A program made the translations under genes and the position numbers. From Gibbula magus (Eukaryota; Mollusca; Gastropoda; Trochida; Trochidae), in NCBI GenBank assembly GCA_936450465.1, contig OW388297.1, positions 53,374,989 to 53,438,988 on the forward strand: a stretch of DNA of 64,000 nucleotides, written 5' to 3'. A model generated the notes under the pieces. It did not search any database. It was not told the origin of the DNA and saw only the letters and a list, made by a program, of their open reading frames with translations. This document shows, one piece after another, positions 1-9,379 of this stretch (position 1 is the stretch's first letter; the number at the start of each line of letters is the position of its first letter).

Positions 1-269
1 GTGTTGGTTGGTGTTGGTGGTGAGTCAGAGGCAGACTACGGCCAAACGCCCGGTGACTAACTACTGTCAGGGTCAATGTCACGGCCAAGCTCAACCAACC
101 CCCATGAAAACCAAGACGGACTTTCGGCGGGGAGGGCGTTGCCCCGGATCCACGGGTCAATCTCCCAAGTCCCCCCGTCCCGGCACCGGGGGTCGTACCC
201 CTCAGAAGGGAAAGTTGAGGAAGTGACGTCATGGCGGGTTGTTTTAGGCGTTCCTCGGGTTTTCGCCAA
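1..269. other. CpG-rich non-coding segment with a CRE-like site
   Basis: This segment is clearly richer in G, C and CpG than the rest of the window. It contains a TGACGTCA octamer (CRE/ATF type) at 224-231 and a small GC hairpin around 175-200. Short open frames exist on both strands but show no recognisable domain. It may be the inner part of a larger repeat that starts to the left of the window, or part of a promoter or CpG island. Confidence 0.35.
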
Positions 270-567
270 TTTTTGATTAAACGTAATTATTTATACTTAC
301 CTGTGGACTAGACCTACGCGCTAGGCTCGCCCATCCTCCCCGCTTGGTCTGTCTTGCTTTTTGGGCCTGTTCTGAGAGGGGCATATCCGGTGGTGACGTC
401 ACGAGACCATGCAGACTTACCGCCCTTGGGAGAGGGATTTTACGCATCCCCTACTCCACTGTTTTAAGTTTCGTCTGTGTTCACGTTGAAAAAGCATACC
501 TAGAGAGGAGGTAGGCATAGTAGGTCTAGTCAACAGGTAAGTATAAATAATTACGTTTAGTCAAAAA
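270..567. mobile_element. Fold-back element with 48-bp inverted termini
   Basis: Positions 270-317 and 520-567 are inverted copies matching at 46 of 48 bases. The 200-bp centre is GC-rich and holds a second TGACGTCA at 394-401. No transposase is present, so this is a non-autonomous MITE or fold-back element. No clear target-site duplication was found. Each arm carries CAGGTAAGTAT reading outward, a perfect 5-prime splice-donor consensus complementary to the U1 snRNA 5-prime end. The rest of the sequence does not resemble U1. Confidence 0.8.
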
Positions 568-1114
568 CGTACTCTTATAAACAATACTCGGCATTTGAAA
601 TGACTGTTATAATGATACCAACGGTTTTGTATTAGTTACTTGTATTAGTAGTTTGCAGACGTTGGAAATCTTGGTTTAATAAAACATAGACAGAATGCTA
701 AATTTTCTCTCCTATATCTCCGTAATAATTAAATCTCTTTTTATCATTCTGCATAGAGATGTACAAGTTAAGAAGTTATCTTTTCTATTACTTTTAGCAA
801 GATTAATTGTAGTCGGAAGAGTTACACCTACATAATAGACTCAACAGAGTGTTAAACAACACAGTTAAAATATATTATTACTCAGCCGTGGTGAGATCAC
901 TCATTAGATAACAATAAGTTGGTTACACACATGTGTGATACCACCGCGCGCTGCCGTAACGTCATAATCGGCGCGTGACGTCATAGTGGTTTTATGTTGA
1001 CGTCACAATGTTAGCCGCGCGACTGCAATAGCGGGTGACCTTTTTGCAAAAAAGCGTCACTAAAAACGATTTTCTTGCGAATCAGCGCTATTTACATCAT
1101 TGAGTAATAAATAA
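568..1114. other. Intergenic, with a CRE-motif cluster at 940-1045
   Basis: Mostly AT-rich DNA without coding potential. A GC-rich stretch at 945-1040 contains TGACGTCA at 976-983 and 998-1005 plus a related ACGTCATA just upstream. CREB/ATF binding is known for this octamer, but regulatory use here is only inferred. Confidence 0.3.
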
Positions 1115-1256
1115 AATACTAAACTCGGTCCCGTCTGATAACATGTTTATGAAACTCGTGAATGGCATCGGTATTTAACTCGCTTTCGCTCGTTAAAGTA
1201 CCAAACCAGCCACTCGTTTCATAAACATGTTATCAAACGGGACATCGTTTAGTATT
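1115..1256. mobile_element. Short palindromic MITE
   Basis: The left arm (about 1115-1165) and right arm (1210-1256) are inverted copies sharing AATACTAAAC and the 20-base core TGATAACATGTTTATGAAAC, with a few mismatches elsewhere. The spacer is about 45 bp. The whole unit of roughly 142 bp would fold into a single hairpin. It has no coding capacity. Confidence 0.75.
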
Positions 1257-2136
1257 CTATATTTAAACTTAACGTCTATCCATGTGATACAAACGTTAAA
1301 TAGTTAGCATTTATTATTCGTGAAAGATGAAATACAAATGAATAAATATTATTTTACCTCAGAGACAGATACTTCTCGTGAAGGTGAACAAGATATCTCT
1401 CTGGTTTTTCGGAGTTGGGTCCCACAACAATACTTTTCATTTCTTTTCGCTATCATTGGTCATGCTTACCTACGATCTGGAAAGACTGTAATGAATTAAT
1501 CGTGAAACACTTTTATATATAGCGTCATTATCACGTTTCTCGTCATTATATCAGAGCGTGCAACAATCGATGTATGTGCTTGTGCATGTGAATCAAATGC
1601 GAAAAGAGACTCCATTAGTACACTGCGTGCATTGTGATGTGCGCATGGATAGATTGTTGAATTACATACTTGGAATAGTGATGTGTATGTAAGACGAAAC
1701 TAAAACCGGTTTCGAATTTAGGTTTAAGTAGAATAGACTCCTCAAACACGTCATTAGTTGTGCACGAGGTTTAGTCTTCGGCCTAACGGCCATACCTCGT
1801 CTATTCTATACTTAAATATGCCAAACCACAATGTTCAGTATCATTTGCTTGATAACGGTCTTTGCATAAATTTCTAAATCCATATAATTATTAATTCTTC
1901 ATATTACCAACTTCTAAATGCCTCAAAGAGATATTTTTGATATCGATAAATGTTAAGCTTTATACAGACTTGCCCATACACTATTTAGTGATTTATTAGT
2001 GGCACGAATACAAATGAAAGCTCCTTTTTCTATTCATCTTGAAATTGTTGTTTTAAATTATATATTTTAGTTATCGAACATAATGAGGATGATAATGGAC
2101 TATATACATCTGATCGCAGCAAGTTCATATAACTTC
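1257..2136. other. Intergenic, no gene seen
   Basis: AT-rich DNA without convincing coding frames. The only structure noted is an imperfect hairpin at about 1730-1808, with GAATAGACTCC opposite CGTCTATTC and an inner CGAGGTTTAG/CATACCTCG pairing. Confidence 0.4.
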
Positions 2137-2448
2137 GAGGCGGGAAGGCGTAGTGGTTAGGTCCGGGGTTCGAATTCCGTCAGGGACACGGTAACTTTGT
2201 CTGCAGTTATACACGCAGTAAGGTTTTGGTGCAATGCTACACTGAATTTCAGCGAAGTACATGTACCACCCATGGTCCGCTAGATCCAGCCGATGCTCGC
2301 AGGTTTCACCGCAATGCATAACCACATGGCGTTGCGGGCTTTCTCCCTGTCATAATACTAGCAGCCGTGATATAAGTGAACTACTCTTGAAAGCGGCATA
2401 AAAACCAAATCACCTCACCTCACCTCACCTCACCTCAACTCACCTCAA
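2137..2448 (+). mobile_element. tRNA-derived SINE, family S1 (copy 1)
   Basis: The head is tRNA-like but shortened; the B box GGTTCGAATTCC is at about 2166-2180. The body is shared with the copies at 12.04, 17.7 and 22.5 kb: TTTGTCTGCAG, ACTGAATTTCAGCGAAGTAC, GCAGGTTTCACCGCAAT, GCGGGCTTTCTCCCTG. The element ends in AAAGCGGC followed by a CACCT repeat tail. The head lacks the anticodon-arm region seen in the 12-kb copy, so this copy is probably transcriptionally dead. Confidence 0.85.
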
Positions 2449-2749
2449 ATGCTTTGCTGTGACTTTGAAAGTTATGACAAGGTCACTCATATGTATTGTG
2501 TAAAAGTAAACGCTTCGTGACAAGCTACAAGTTCCAATTTCTAAAAGTACGAGGTGTCGCTATCACCTTGAGACTGACGTTGTCCATGTGTTTGTATGAT
2601 TAAATAAGATCGAACAATTATAAAGAAAGTACGCTGCATTGCATGATCATACTAATTTCATATAAGGTTTTAATAACAATCTTTTATAACACATATGTCT
2701 CATCACACAAACAAGCGATTTGATTTGCTGACGATGATCGATCTTAATT
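2449..2749. other. Intergenic, nothing recognised
   Basis: AT-rich sequence between the SINE tail and a diverged tandem repeat. No gene or repeat recognised. Confidence 0.35.
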
Positions 2750-3320
2750 ATTGACCTCACTACTTTATTCATTCATACATCAAACGTTATTTCGTAATGG
2801 ATTACTCTACTCGCTCTTTATCGCATTCTTCCGTTTCACCATAGTGAGAACAATGTTCCAACAGAGTGTCCTTGACCTTCATTTCAAGGTCAAAACGATA
2901 CATTGTCATTTAATCCTTGTCAGTGGGATATCTCAAGAATCGTTGACTGGATTATGTTTTAATCTCACATATATCTTTTCGAAGGAAAGACAAAGGGCTG
3001 ATTTGATGTTGGTGACCATGACATTATTTTTAATGTCACAGCGCAACGTTGAATGTTTCGGCACGTGGGCTTGCGCGTTAATCTTGTCAGCGGGTAATCT
3101 CAAGGCCAGTTGACTGTATTGTCAACAAAGGGCTAAGTAAATGTTGGTGACCTTGACTTCATACTCAAGGTCACAGCGAAACTTTGAATATGTTGGCATG
3201 AGACCTTGCATGTTAAGCTTGTCAGAACCGTTGACTGGATTCTCATCGTATTATTCTTCTTTGCAAGATTCAGGAAAAGTCAAATTTGGTGACCTTGATT
3301 AATTTGCGGCGGGGGATCAT
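2750..3320 (+). repeat. Diverged tandem repeat of about 140 bp, three copies
   Basis: Three related segments (near 2860, 2990 and 3125) share AAGGGCTGA, TGTTGGTGACC, TGACNTC...AAGGTCACAGCG, TTAATCTTGTCAG and GTTGACTGGATT. They carry AGGTCA/TGACCT half-sites like the 6.1-kb array but a different consensus. A 120-codon open frame in this stretch is not protein-like and looks incidental. Confidence 0.55.
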
Positions 3321-3631
3321 GTCACCTTAGTGACAACTGCTTGTTATGTGTGAAAGTTAACATGCATATGATATAGCCGTTAGAAAAAGACGAAAAATTT
3401 GGATCTATCTTACGTCTACATTTGATACACGTATCAAATTATTTCACTTAAACAAACCTTTCCGTATTAATAAAACAATCAATGGTAACGTGTCGTTAAA
3501 GACGTGTTATAATCAGACGTCAACATTTCACTCCCTCTTCCCAGGTGCACGTGGTTATCAACAAACAAATACAAATAACCTTGTTACTTATCCTTCTCAT
3601 TAAGGTATCTTGATAGCATTACAAACTTTAA

Positions 3632-3984
3632 AGGGACAGTAGCACGTTTTTTGCAAATTTTATTCTTCCAATTTTCCATCTATACTTGTAATGTATGTCA
3701 TTAATATTTACTTTACAGGATAAAACATTTTCTTACACAAACAATTATCCGTAGTGGTAATAACGGTGTTGCGTATAAGCAAAAATTGCATGGCGGCCGT
3801 TTTATTGTGAACACATTTTATTATATCTAATGACGAAAACGATTCCCATGGCTTTACGGAACCATGTACATTCATTTTTTATCTTTTTATCCGAAGAGAG
3901 AAGGGTGATTTACTATTGGTGACATTATTTTTCAAATACCTTTCATCGACGTATTTCATCGAAAAAAAACGTGCTACTGCCCCT
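3632..3984 (+). mobile_element. TTAA-flanked MITE, family M1 (copy 1)
   Basis: 353 bp bounded by TTAA at 3628-3631 and 3985-3988. The termini are inverted: AGGGACAGTAGCACGTTTTT on the left and its near-complement on the right. Internal landmarks shared by all copies are AATTATCCGTAGTGG, ATTGCATGGCGGCC and CCATGGCTTTACGGAACC. TTAA duplication is typical of piggyBac-type transposases, so this is probably a non-autonomous piggyBac-like element. It has no ORF. Confidence 0.8.
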
Positions 3985-4039
3985 TTAAGCTATATGTTTC
4001 CCTAAATAAATGGTTTATATGCGCATATCCATTGCTTTG

Positions 4040-5250
4040 ACCACAACAATGATACATTAATTTTATCGTGTCAAAAAGTTTCAGCTTTCCCTTTTTATTT
4101 CACAGGAAAAACATACCGAATTTGTGGACTACAAGAATGAGGATCAACTGTTTTCCCCTAGGGTGTAACTTACAGTTTTCTCATTGATTCAACCTGGAAG
4201 TGCTTTAGAGTGAGGTATAAATGCTATTTGTATGTGTACAACTTTTTGTGCAATTTTCTCATCAATTTAACCTATCAATTCAACAACCCCGTAATGTATC
4301 GTGATGGAGAAAGTTTCAGTGTAATTTTAAAAGATTCCATTTTCAAGGAGGAGAACATCGAAACGTGCGTGACAGGCTAAATATGCATTGAAAGCAAATC
4401 ATCTGTTTTTATATCTTTGCATTCAGAATGCTTTTCTTTAACGAAAATCGATGAGGCAATTCCCAAGGTTTTGTCTGTGAAGAAACGACCATTCCTTACT
4501 TCATTCAGACATATTAAAGGTCGTTCTCATTTATCAAAGCTCTTTATCAGCACAAACCGAAAAAGGTTATCAACATGCTTTTTGTATTAATAGTTTGTAT
4601 ATATAGTATGTTTTAACATACAATATAAAATAATATAAAACATAAACCATATAAGTAACGTTAAGAGCTTATGCAATGCCGTTAACTCCGACAACAAAAT
4701 CAAAACATAATGAGTCATTTCAAATTAACATATCAGATTATTGACAATGGATACAGGCATATAAGGGCATGAGTCACGTCGATGCATTTTTCACCTCATT
4801 TTTCAAAGTCTCAGGTAAACAAAAAGCTTAAAGGTGAATCCATTGTGTTTCCAAAGCTTTTATTTGGCAAAAATATGTGCCAACATGTAAATCCCCAACT
4901 ACAAATATATTAGTATCACTAGTTTCCACATAAAATGACGCAACATCGTTATACATGTACATGTGCTGAAAGCGAAAATACACGTTCCATTTACATGCAC
5001 AGTAGTTATATATTATGACTTTTAAACATTATCAACCCAAATTTGTTGTAAATAAATTTCCAAAAGTTTGACCAATTGACACGCGTCAGTCGCGGTGCAT
5101 TGTCCGGTTTTTCGATCAGAAATCAATACATTCACCTTTTTGTCGTTGCTGATATTGATCGACTATCAACAGAATTGTAATTTCCGGCAACAATAAGTAT
5201 TTCTCGACAAAGTTACACCATTCATAACTTTTAGCATACGTTCACTAGAG
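4040..5250. repeat. Low-copy duplicated segment, family A copy 1
   Basis: About 1.2 kb aligns collinearly with 20,380-21,640. Shared blocks include CGTGCGTGACAGNCTAAAT, CCATTTACATGCACAGTA and GATGCATTGTCCGGTTTTCG (one or more mismatches per copy). The copies are considerably diverged with many indels. The sequence is non-coding in the + direction; a short protein-like frame exists on the minus strand in related copies. Confidence 0.7.
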
Positions 5251-5414
5251 GAACACTCACGAAAATGATCATTACATTCGGACGAAACATCAATAAAACA
5301 GTAAATAAACGTGTTTGAAGTTTTAACTCAACGAAAGGGGTTTTATTAGTAAATCCATTAATCAAGTGATTTGAGTTCGACATGGAACAATTTTGTGATC
5401 CTCTCAAGTCTGAT

Positions 5415-5493
5415 CATCCTCGATAATCCAGAGTATACGTTCCGATAAATCTACACTATATATCGTAACGTATACCCTGGATTATCGAGGATG
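5415..5493. mobile_element. 79-bp perfect-stem hairpin (MITE-like)
   Basis: The arms 5415-5447 and 5461-5493 are inverted complements with 31 of 33 matches (CATCCTCGATAATCCAGNG and so on) around a 13-nt loop. It interrupts the A-family neighbourhood and is absent from the related 20-21 kb copy, so it behaves like an insertion. No coding capacity. Confidence 0.75.
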
Positions 5494-5499
5494 AAGCCT

Positions 5500-6069
5500 G
5501 TTTCTTTTTCTTACCATAACAAAACCATCATTGTCAAAAAATCCCTCATCAATGTAACGGTCCAAAACCATCTCGAAATCTAAAATTTCATCTCAGAAGA
5601 TTTTCTGAATGGATATTTACGGTAGAAATTGCCAAACTGCCACTGATTATAAGGTAGGATTCACGGAACACAAATATTCACACTTACAAAAATATGTTGT
5701 CACCCATATATACATCTGAACTAATTTATTCAATTAATAACTGCAAAATAAGTTCCGAAAACGCTTTTTTTCCAGGACCTGAAATCGCATTTAGAGGCAA
5801 GCTTTTTTCAAGGACCTGAAATCGCGTTTACAGGCACCATGGTCGATGGAGATTATGAACTGTAGATTTTGACCCAAACATTTATCTTAATGTCTGTTCC
5901 CAAACTAGATCAGAAATCACTACTTTTACCTTTACATCGTCACTATATTGAGTCGACTTTCTTCCAGATGGTAATTTGCTGCAGCTGTCAGCAGTACACG
6001 ATAAAATGTCACCATTTATAACAGTGGACATATGTGGCCCTCAACAACATAATGGATGTATCTTTATAT
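5500..6069. repeat. Intergenic with a 44-bp doublet and family A copy 4
   Basis: At 5763-5842 a unit of about 44 bp containing GGACCTGAAATCGC is tandemly doubled. At about 5885-6030 another copy of the family A core (GATCAGAAATCACTACTTTTAC, GAGTCGACTTTC) follows. Read on the minus strand, this copy has an uninterrupted frame of roughly 45 codons whose centre reads STQYSDDVKVKVVISD. No start, stop context or splice sites could be established. Confidence 0.5.
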
Positions 6070-6915
6070 TTCAAATAAAACAAGATGTGTTTGTTAAACA
6101 CGGATGCCCCCGGATGTAGCAAAGTTATGGCCAAGGTTAAAGTTTTCTGAATATTGTCCACTGCGGCAAGGTCAAGGTCACAAGGTCAAATATGATGACC
6201 TCATCTGAAAGGTCTCATCACAAGGTATGCACATGCCAAGTATGAAAGCCGTAGCTCTAAGCAATCCAAAGTTATGGCCAAGGTTAAAGTTTTATGAAGA
6301 TGATCACTGTGGCAAGGTCAAGGTCACAAGGTCAAATATGATGACCTCATCCGAAGGTCTCATCACAAGGTATGCACATGCCAAGAATGAAAGCCGTAGC
6401 TCTTAGCAATCCAAAGTTATGGCCAAGGTTAACGTTTTCTGAATATTGTCCACTTCGGCAAGGTCAAGGTCACAAGGTCAAATATGATGACCTCATCTGA
6501 AAGGTCTCATCAACAGGTATGCCCATGCCAAGTATGAAAGCCGTAGCTCTGAGCAATCTAAAGTTATGGCCAAGGTCAAAGTTTACTGAAGATGTCCAAT
6601 GCGGCAAGGTAAAGGTCAAGGTCACAAGGTCAAATATGATGACCTCATCTGAAAGGTCTCATCACAAGGTATACACATGCCAAGTATGAAAGCTGTACCT
6701 CTTCATAATGAATAGTAATGGCCAAGGTTAAAGTTTTCTGAAAATGTTCATTGCGGCAAGGTCAAGGTCATAAGGTCAAATATGATGACCTCATCTGAAA
6801 GGTCTCATCACAAGGTATGCACATGCCAAGTTTGAAAGCCCTAGCTCTTAGCAATCCAAAGTTATGACCAAGGTTAAAGTTTTTGTGGACAAACACACAG
6901 ACGGACAGACAGACG

Positions 6916-6947
<32 letters not shown>

Positions 6948-7000
6948 GACAGGTGAAAAACAATATACCCCCGGAATCTCCGATTCGGGGGCATAAAAAG
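6070..7000 (+). repeat. Tandem array of 147-bp units rich in AGGTCA half-sites
   Basis: Units begin GTTATGGCCAAGGTTAAAGTTTT near 6124, 6271, 6416, 6563, 6715 and 6861, giving spacings of 145-152 bp. Each unit contains CAAGGTCAAGGTCACAAGGT, i.e. AGGTCA direct repeats spaced 0 and 2, plus an inverted TGACCT. The array ends in a GACA/GACG microsatellite (6899-6953) and a hairpin (about 6968-6991) ending in GGGGGCAT. A matching ATGCCCCCGGA lies at the left edge (about 6103). The short inverted ends suggest that the whole unit is a non-autonomous mobile element of a kind common in mollusc genomes. Confidence 0.75.
6899..6953 (+). repeat. GACA/GACG microsatellite
   Basis: Imperfect tetranucleotide run of GACA and GACG ending the 147-bp array. 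The same microsatellite-hairpin combination caps copies of this repeat type elsewhere in invertebrates (general knowledge, not checked here). Confidence 0.85.
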
Positions 7001-7092
7001 AACAGAGGTTAGGATCGGGAATCTGTAGGGAGTAACGTCTGTGGGAAGAGAATCGTGTCCCACGTGTATCGCGTGTTATATTAAACGGCTGT

Positions 7093-9234
7093 TCATGCGT
7101 AGTTGGACGTCGACGCACCGTCACGAGAAGACACAGGTGTGAGCTCCTTTAAAACTACTTTAGGATTGACCACATTTAATCGAGAGGCTGTTCTACCAGA
7201 TATGTTAGTACCAAGCTGTTTCTGACGTCTCATCCTCCGGTAATACGATCTGCAGAACAGCTTCAGAAAAACCTCTCTGAAAGGTTTGTAGTTAAGCGAG
7301 TAGATGAGAACATTCCAGATGCTGTTGGAAAGATAGGCAACTACCGAAATCTTGACAAATATTTCATCATTGACGATGTTGCCAAAGGCATGTTTGAGGA
7401 GAACCAGTAAAAGAAAGGGGAGATAACTCAGGCAAAACAGCGATGCACTTAGAACACATATCAAGGATCGCTTCATCACATTAGCTGGTATGGGCACTGC
7501 AGTCAGTTCAGAATTTATTCTCCTTCGTCTACGAGATACCGTCCAAAGTATCACAGACGAGGAGACTATTATTACCCCAACGGAAACAGCTACAGGACCA
7601 GTAGAAACAATTAACCCTTGAATGGTGGTGAAGCGTGATATACACAGTGCAGTGTTGTGATCATAAATGGCATCATCATCAAGGTACGTCTTCAACAGCA
7701 TTCGGATAAATGCTAATATATAAACACATATCGCAATGAATGCATAATTGCGGCTTGTTGCATGCTTTCTGTGGTACAAAGGTTGTTTTATAGAAATAAG
7801 TCGATCCACGACGATTGTGACAGTGTTGAGGATACCAACTACATTCACAAAAGACCACAGACGTGCAAGCCACACAATCAATGATTCGGAGTAAACAAAA
7901 CGATTCAAGAACGCCGATGGTGTCACAAACAAAAGGACGAGCAGTCCTAGAATCAAATCCCAGAAAGCCATATGCGCTATCAAAGTAAGGGAGGACACAT
8001 AGGGGTTATCAGTTTTCATGATGACAAGCACCACAATGCCATTACACAGAATAACAATGGCACTGACAACAAGATATATCGTGCCAAAAATAATGCTACT
8101 TGTCGTACCAGTCGTGTCTGATGAATTGTCCGAAAAGTTGTCCGAGGCAATAATGCTACTTGTCGAATTCATAACAGCCGTACCTGATGAGTTGTCCGAC
8201 ACCATGATGCTACTCGTAGAACTCGTACCAGTCGTGTCTGATGAGTTGTCCGAGGCAATAATGCTACTTGTAGAACTCGTACCAGTCGTGTCTGATGAGT
8301 TGTCCGAGGCAATAATGCTAATTGTAGAACTCGTACCAGTCGCGTCTGATGAGTTGTCTGAGGCAATAATGCTACTTGTAGCACCCGTACCAGTCGCGTC
8401 TGAGGCAATGGTTCTACTTGAAGCACCCGTAGCAGTCGTGTCTGAGGCAATGGTTCTACTTGTAGAACTTGTAACAGTCGTGTCTGAGGCAATGATTCTA
8501 CTTGTAGAACTCGAACCAGTCGTATCTGATGAGTTGTCCGAGGCAATAATGTTAATTGTAGAACTCGTACCAGTCGTGTCTGATGAGTTGTCCGAGGCAA
8601 TAATGCTACTCGTAGAACTAGTACCAGTCGTGTCTGAGGCAATGGTTCTACTTGTAGCACCCGTAGCAGTCGTGTCTGAGGCAATGATTCTACTTGTAGC
8701 ACCCGTACCAGTCGTGTCTGAGGCAATGGTTCTACTTGTAGCACCCGTAGCAGTCGTGTCTGAGGCAATGGTTCTACTTGTAGCACCCGTAGCAGTTGTG
8801 TCTGAGGCAATGGTTCTACTTGTAGCATCCGTAGCAGTCGTGTCTGAGGCAATGGTTCTACTTGTAGAACTCGTAACAGTCGTGTCTGAGGCAATGATTC
8901 TACGTGTAGAACTCGAACCAGTCGTGTCTGAGACAATGATTCTTCTTGTAGCAGCCGTAGCAGTCGTGTCTGAGGCAATGGTTCTACTTGTAGAACTCGT
9001 AACAGTCGTGTCTGAGACAATGATTCTTCTTGTAGAACTCGAACCAGTCGTGTCTGAGGCAATGATTCTACATGTAGAGCTCGTAACAGTTGTGACTGAT
9101 GAGTTGTCCGAGTTAATGATTCTACTTGTTGAATTCATAACAGTCATGTCTGATGAGTTGCCTGACGCAACGGCAGTCCTTAAGGTGCCACATAGAAGTC
9201 TAATTACAAAAAGACAAAATGCTGTCGACTGCAT
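7093..9234 (-). CDS. Rhodopsin-like GPCR with mucin-like repeat ectodomain
   Basis: A single-exon frame of 713 codons. The first methionine of the open frame is at 9381, but the 49 extra residues derive from the upstream minisatellite. Starting at 9234 (MQSTAFCLFVIRLL) gives a good signal peptide, so that start is preferred. Residues about 26-376 form a Ser/Thr-rich domain of some 22 repeats of 14 residues (SDTTATGATSRTIA type) or 18 residues (adding SDNS), expected to be O-glycosylated. Residues about 383-675 are a seven-helix receptor: TM1 with the GN pair, TM3 ending DRL (477-479) instead of DRY, TM6 with CLSYLP (601-606), TM7 with NVLIYS (641-646) instead of NPxxY, then a basic cytoplasmic tail. 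Ile replaces the usual Cys at 3.25, so the conserved TM3-ECL2 disulphide is probably missing although an ECL2 Cys (531) exists. It is likely a lineage-specific chemosensory or peptide receptor; the ligand is unknown. No internal stops. Confidence 0.85.
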   Translation of the reverse strand: MQSTAFCLFVIRLLCGTLRTAVASGNSSDMTVMNSTSRIINSDNSSVTTVTSSTCRIIASDTTGSSSTRRIIVSDTTVTSSTSRTIASDTTATAATRRIIVSDTTGSSSTRRIIASDTTVTSSTSRTIASDTTATDATSRTIASDTTATGATSRTIASDTTATGATSRTIASDTTGTGATSRIIASDTTATGATSRTIASDTTGTSSTSSIIASDNSSDTTGTSSTINIIASDNSSDTTGSSSTSRIIASDTTVTSSTSRTIASDTTATGASSRTIASDATGTGATSSIIASDNSSDATGTSSTISIIASDNSSDTTGTSSTSSIIASDNSSDTTGTSSTSSIMVSDNSSGTAVMNSTSSIIASDNFSDNSSDTTGTTSSIIFGTIYLVVSAIVILCNGIVVLVIMKTDNPYVSSLTLIAHMAFWDLILGLLVLLFVTPSAFLNRFVYSESLIVWLARLWSFVNVVGILNTVTIVVDRLISIKQPLYHRKHATSRNYAFIAICVYILAFIRMLLKTYLDDDAIYDHNTALCISRFTTIQGLIVSTGPVAVSVGVIIVSSSVILWTVSRRRRRINSELTAVPIPANVMKRSLICVLSASLFCLSYLPFLLLVLLKHAFGNIVNDEIFVKISVVAYLSNSIWNVLIYSLNYKPFREVFLKLFCRSYYRRMRRQKQLGTNISGRTASRLNVVNPKVVLKELTPVSSRDGASTSNYA
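8080..9190 (-). repeat. In-frame 42/54-bp coding tandem repeat of the GPCR
   Basis: DNA form of the Ser/Thr ectodomain: unit length 42 bp (14 codons) with 54-bp variants, all multiples of three, so copy-number change keeps the frame. Because the period is divisible by three, the opposite strand and another minus-strand frame are also open throughout. Those shadow frames (for example + 8018-9598) encode low-complexity products and are not annotated as genes. Confidence 0.9.
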
Positions 9235-9379
9235 ATTAACATGTATCAACAGTCTTCCTGTCTGTTTCCGTGAATGTCTTTCTTTGAAACGTTCTGGAGA
9301 AATACGAATTCCCAAAGTCACTTTCTCTGGGAAGTTTAGTTCAAGTTCACTTTTTGGAAAGATATTTATTTCCCAGTCC

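Noticed and set aside
292..460. U1 snRNA gene starting ATACTTACCTG
   Set aside because: Only the first 11 bases match; the stem-loop and Sm-site regions of U1 are absent, and the match is part of an inverted-repeat arm.
6124..6880. CRISPR-like array
   Set aside because: The 147-bp units are repeats throughout with no unique spacers, and the context is eukaryotic.
8169..9062. A 297-codon second minus-strand frame
   Set aside because: Shifted frame of the same GPCR repeat array.
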